A stretch of DNA of 8,144 nucleotides from assembly GCA_023667385.1 (NCBI GenBank), contig JAMPAE010000061.1, positions 1 to 8,144 of the forward strand, given 5' to 3'. Under the pieces are notes generated by a model that did not search any database, was not told where the DNA came from, and worked only from the letters and a program-made list of their open reading frames with translations. How positions within the stretch are numbered: position 1 is the first letter of the stretch; each line of letters opens with the position of its first letter. Positions 7,042-8,144 of this stretch are shown here, one piece after another. This DNA comes from Ruminococcus sp. Its GTDB lineage: Bacteria > Bacillota > Clostridia > Oscillospirales > Acutalibacteraceae. The position numbers were made by a program, and so were the translations under genes.

Positions 7042-7644
7042 TTAGTCTTTATCAGTGTAAACTTTTTGATCGATGACCTGGTTTGTTTTTTGATCCACAA
7101 CATTGACAGTGCAACTGTAGTTCTTCACGCCGGCATAAAGCTGATAAAGCAGGCAGCTTTGACCGATTACATAAGGCGCAGAGTCACCGTCTTTTTTATA
7201 TTGCCGGCTGTCAACAAGAATTGTCACCTCGCTGAAATCATCAGTGTTGATTTTTTTGATTTGCTTAACACTCGGATATTTCTTTGATGAAGCAATCTCG
7301 TTGATTGATTTGAGCACGGTCATGCCGATGTTGCCGAGCAGCAGCTCATGAGAAAAGCTTTTCATTTTGATTGTCACGGTTTGGGTACGCTTATTGAGCT
7401 TTGCGCTGATGAAGCCGTTTGCCTCGCAATAAGCATCAAGGTCGTTGCGGTATTTTTTGTCAATCATTCCAATCGGAAGCTCAAACTTAACCGTGCGGTT
7501 TTTAGCAACCTTATCTTCCTCGGTTGTTGAAGCAACGGTGGATTCGTTTGCGTCATTATTTGCCTCCTCTTTTTTGCAGCCTGCAAATGAGAAGAGCATA
7601 AATAAGCAGATGATAAGGCTTATAACTCTTGTGGTTTTTTTCAT
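7042..7644 (-). CDS. Small secreted lipoprotein of unknown function
   Basis: 200 residues. The N-terminus MKKTTRVISLIICLFMLFSF is a basic start plus hydrophobic core, followed by AGC. This is a lipoprotein signal peptide with C23 as the likely lipidated residue (box FAGC, slightly atypical because F rather than L/V/I is at -3). Residues 24-50 are a charged, low-complexity linker. The folded part (51-195) starts TVKFELPIGMID and contains VTIKMKSFSHELL (90-102), KKINTDDFSEVTILVD (130-145), YQLYAGV (167-173) and VVDQKTNQVIDQ (182-193). From memory this pattern resembles a common clostridial lipoprotein group sometimes labelled 'antigen I/II N-terminal domain', whose function is not established; this was not checked by search. 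No solute-binding-protein fold is evident and it is too short for a typical sugar-binding protein. It is the first gene of the minus-strand cluster, 20 bp before uxuA. The start ATG 7644 has only a weak GGTG ribosome site. Confidence 0.8.
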   Translation of the reverse strand: MKKTTRVISLIICLFMLFSFAGCKKEEANNDANESTVASTTEEDKVAKNRTVKFELPIGMIDKKYRNDLDAYCEANGFISAKLNKRTQTVTIKMKSFSHELLLGNIGMTVLKSINEIASSKKYPSVKQIKKINTDDFSEVTILVDSRQYKKDGDSAPYVIGQSCLLYQLYAGVKNYSCTVNVVDQKTNQVIDQKVYTDKD

Positions 7645-7687
7645 GAAATAACACCGAGCCTTTCTGAAAAATTGTGGTGTGTAATTT

Positions 7688-7727
7688 ATAATATAATAGT
7701 ATACACGGCATAGATGAACTTAAATTT
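7688..7727 (-). promoter_or_regulatory. Candidate promoter region for the lipoprotein-uxuA operon
   Basis: The minus strand has a cluster of -10-like hexamers, TATACT (7698-7703) and TATATT (7690-7695), 45-60 bp before the lipoprotein start. The -35 matches are poor: TTCATC (7713-7718) is 17 bp upstream of TATATT and matches only 3 of 6 consensus bases. The location and base composition fit a promoter, but the exact element cannot be fixed from sequence. Confidence 0.35.
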
Positions 7728-7932
7728 TTATAAAAAATAAAACAGACAAAATCAGGTGTTTTGTGTTTTTTTATCATAGATACGCTAATAATAACATATA
7801 ACTGATAAAATTTCTATATGAAAGGTAAAAAAATCGTGATCAAAAGCATTATTTTTTCTTCTGAGCATCACAATGATGTAATTTTTTACAAAATTCACAA
7901 AATATTCTATTGCTTTATATCTAAAACATCAA

Positions 7933-7961
7933 TAGACATCGAGCAAAAAATTTGGTAAAAT
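7933..7961 (+). promoter_or_regulatory. Sigma-A-type promoter of ppdK
   Basis: TAGACA (7933-7938, 5 of 6 to TTGACA), a spacer of exactly 17 bp, then TAAAAT (7956-7961, 5 of 6 to TATAAT). Transcription should start near 7967-7969, giving a leader of about 70 nt before the ppdK ATG. This is the best-formed promoter in the window. Confidence 0.75.
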
Positions 7962-7969
7962 ATTATGAA

Positions 7970-7994
7970 CGCCGAAATCTACCCTTTTTCGGTG
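7970..7994 (+). promoter_or_regulatory. 5'-terminal hairpin in the ppdK leader
   Basis: CGCCGAAA (7970-7977) pairs with TTTCGGTG (7987-7994): 8 bp including one G-U, with a 9-nt loop. It starts within a few bases of the predicted transcription start. A stem at the extreme 5' end commonly shields bacterial mRNA from 5'-dependent decay; that role is inferred. It does not overlap the ribosome site and is not followed by a U-run, so attenuation is unlikely. Confidence 0.5.
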
Positions 7995-8021
7995 ACCACT
8001 TTTAAGATGAAAAATTAAATT

Positions 8022-8027
8022 AGGAGG
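8022..8027 (+). promoter_or_regulatory. ppdK ribosome binding site
   Basis: AGGAGG, a perfect Shine-Dalgarno core, lies 10 nt before ATG 8038. It fixes the start and predicts strong translation. Confidence 0.85.
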
Positions 8028-8037
8028 AATTATCTCA

Positions 8038-8144
8038 ATGAGCAAGAAATTTGTTTATTTGTTCAGTGAAGGAAACGCAGACATGAGAGAGCTTCTCGGC
8101 GGTAAAGGTGCAAACCTTGCTGAGATGACTAACATCGGTCTTCC
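8038..8144 (+). CDS. ppdK: Pyruvate, phosphate dikinase, N-terminal fragment cut by window edge
   Basis: Only 35 complete codons are present, but they are diagnostic: KKFVYLFSEGNADMRELL followed by GGKGANLAEMTNIGL (21-35) is the start of the ATP-grasp-like nucleotide-binding domain of PPDK. K23 lies in the conserved GGKGANLAEM stretch that contacts ATP. The full family protein is about 870-880 residues, so most of the gene lies to the right. Known: PPDK interconverts pyruvate + ATP + Pi and phosphoenolpyruvate + AMP + PPi in the cytoplasm; in many anaerobic clostridia it works in PPi-linked glycolysis or in making PEP. PEP synthase shares the GGKGANL motif, but the FSEGNADMR prefix is that of PPDK. 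It is divergent from the uronate cluster and has its own promoter. Confidence 0.95.
   Translation, partial: MSKKFVYLFSEGNADMRELLGGKGANLAEMTNIGL

Larger units (their letters stand above)
7645..8037. other. AT-rich divergent intergenic region
   Basis: 393 bp between divergent genes, clearly richer in A/T than the flanking coding DNA. It contains the candidate minus-strand promoter near 7688-7727, the stronger plus-strand ppdK promoter at 7933-7961 and the ppdK leader with a 5' hairpin. Between about 7730 and 7930 I see no convincing gene, RNA or operator. There is a 46-codon frame at 7818-7958 without a ribosome site and a weak AT stem-loop at 7746-7764. Confidence 0.7.

Noticed and set aside
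7746..7764. Plus-strand stem ACAAAA/TTTTGT followed by a T-run at 7766-7772, terminator-like
   Set aside because: The stem is only 6 bp and mostly A-T, and no plus-strand gene lies upstream to terminate. Read on the minus strand the T-run is on the wrong side.
7556..7777. 73-codon minus-strand frame overlapping the lipoprotein N-terminus
   Set aside because: It overlaps the well-supported lipoprotein gene in another frame, lacks a ribosome site and has no recognisable domain.
7818..7958. 46-codon plus-strand frame starting MKGKKIVIKSIIF, ending inside the ppdK -10 element
   Set aside because: No Shine-Dalgarno before the ATG, strongly AT-driven composition (I/K/F rich), and the stop lies within the predicted ppdK promoter. 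A frame of this length is expected by chance in such DNA, though a real small peptide cannot be fully excluded.

Overview
The window looks like part of a Gram-positive, low-to-moderate GC gut clostridium (Clostridia, probably Oscillospiraceae/Ruminococcaceae-like). This is inferred from the strong AGGAGG-type ribosome sites, the lipoprotein type, the pyruvate phosphate dikinase N-terminus and the sugar-acid enzyme variants; no rRNA or other taxonomic marker is present. Positions 1-7644 are almost wholly coding on the minus strand. An AT-rich divergent intergenic region follows (7645-8037), and then the first 107 bases of a plus-strand gene.

Minus-strand cluster, in transcription order: a small secreted lipoprotein of unknown function (7644-7042), mannonate dehydratase UxuA (7021-5954), the ATPase (5859-5158) and very large permease (5103-1594) of a MacB/FtsX-type ABC system, KDPG aldolase Eda (1508-870), and the N-terminal three quarters or so of a PfkB-family 2-keto-3-deoxygluconate kinase (773 to the window edge). 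UxuA, KdgK and Eda are successive steps of the lower hexuronate pathway: mannonate to KDG, KDG to KDPG, KDPG to pyruvate plus glyceraldehyde-3-phosphate. The upstream steps (uronate isomerase, fructuronate reductase), a sugar-acid importer and a regulator are not in the window.

Plus strand: ppdK (pyruvate phosphate dikinase) starts at 8038 behind a well-formed promoter (TAGACA, 17 bp, TAAAAT), a hairpin at the very 5' end of the predicted transcript and a strong ribosome site. It faces away from the uronate cluster. Its enzyme interconverts pyruvate, the product of that cluster, and phosphoenolpyruvate.

The least ordinary part is the ABC pair inserted between uxuA and eda. The 1169-residue permease has a normal eight-segment MacB/FtsX duplication, but its first extracytoplasmic loop holds about 300 residues of proline-poor, heptad-rich sequence that reads as a long antiparallel coiled-coil hairpin. 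The substrate cannot be told from sequence. The gaps on either side of the ABC pair contain hairpins without U-runs, which suggests that it is expressed or processed separately from the catabolic genes. I see no CRISPR array, transposon, tRNA or rRNA, and no clear sign of a novel defence or mobile system.
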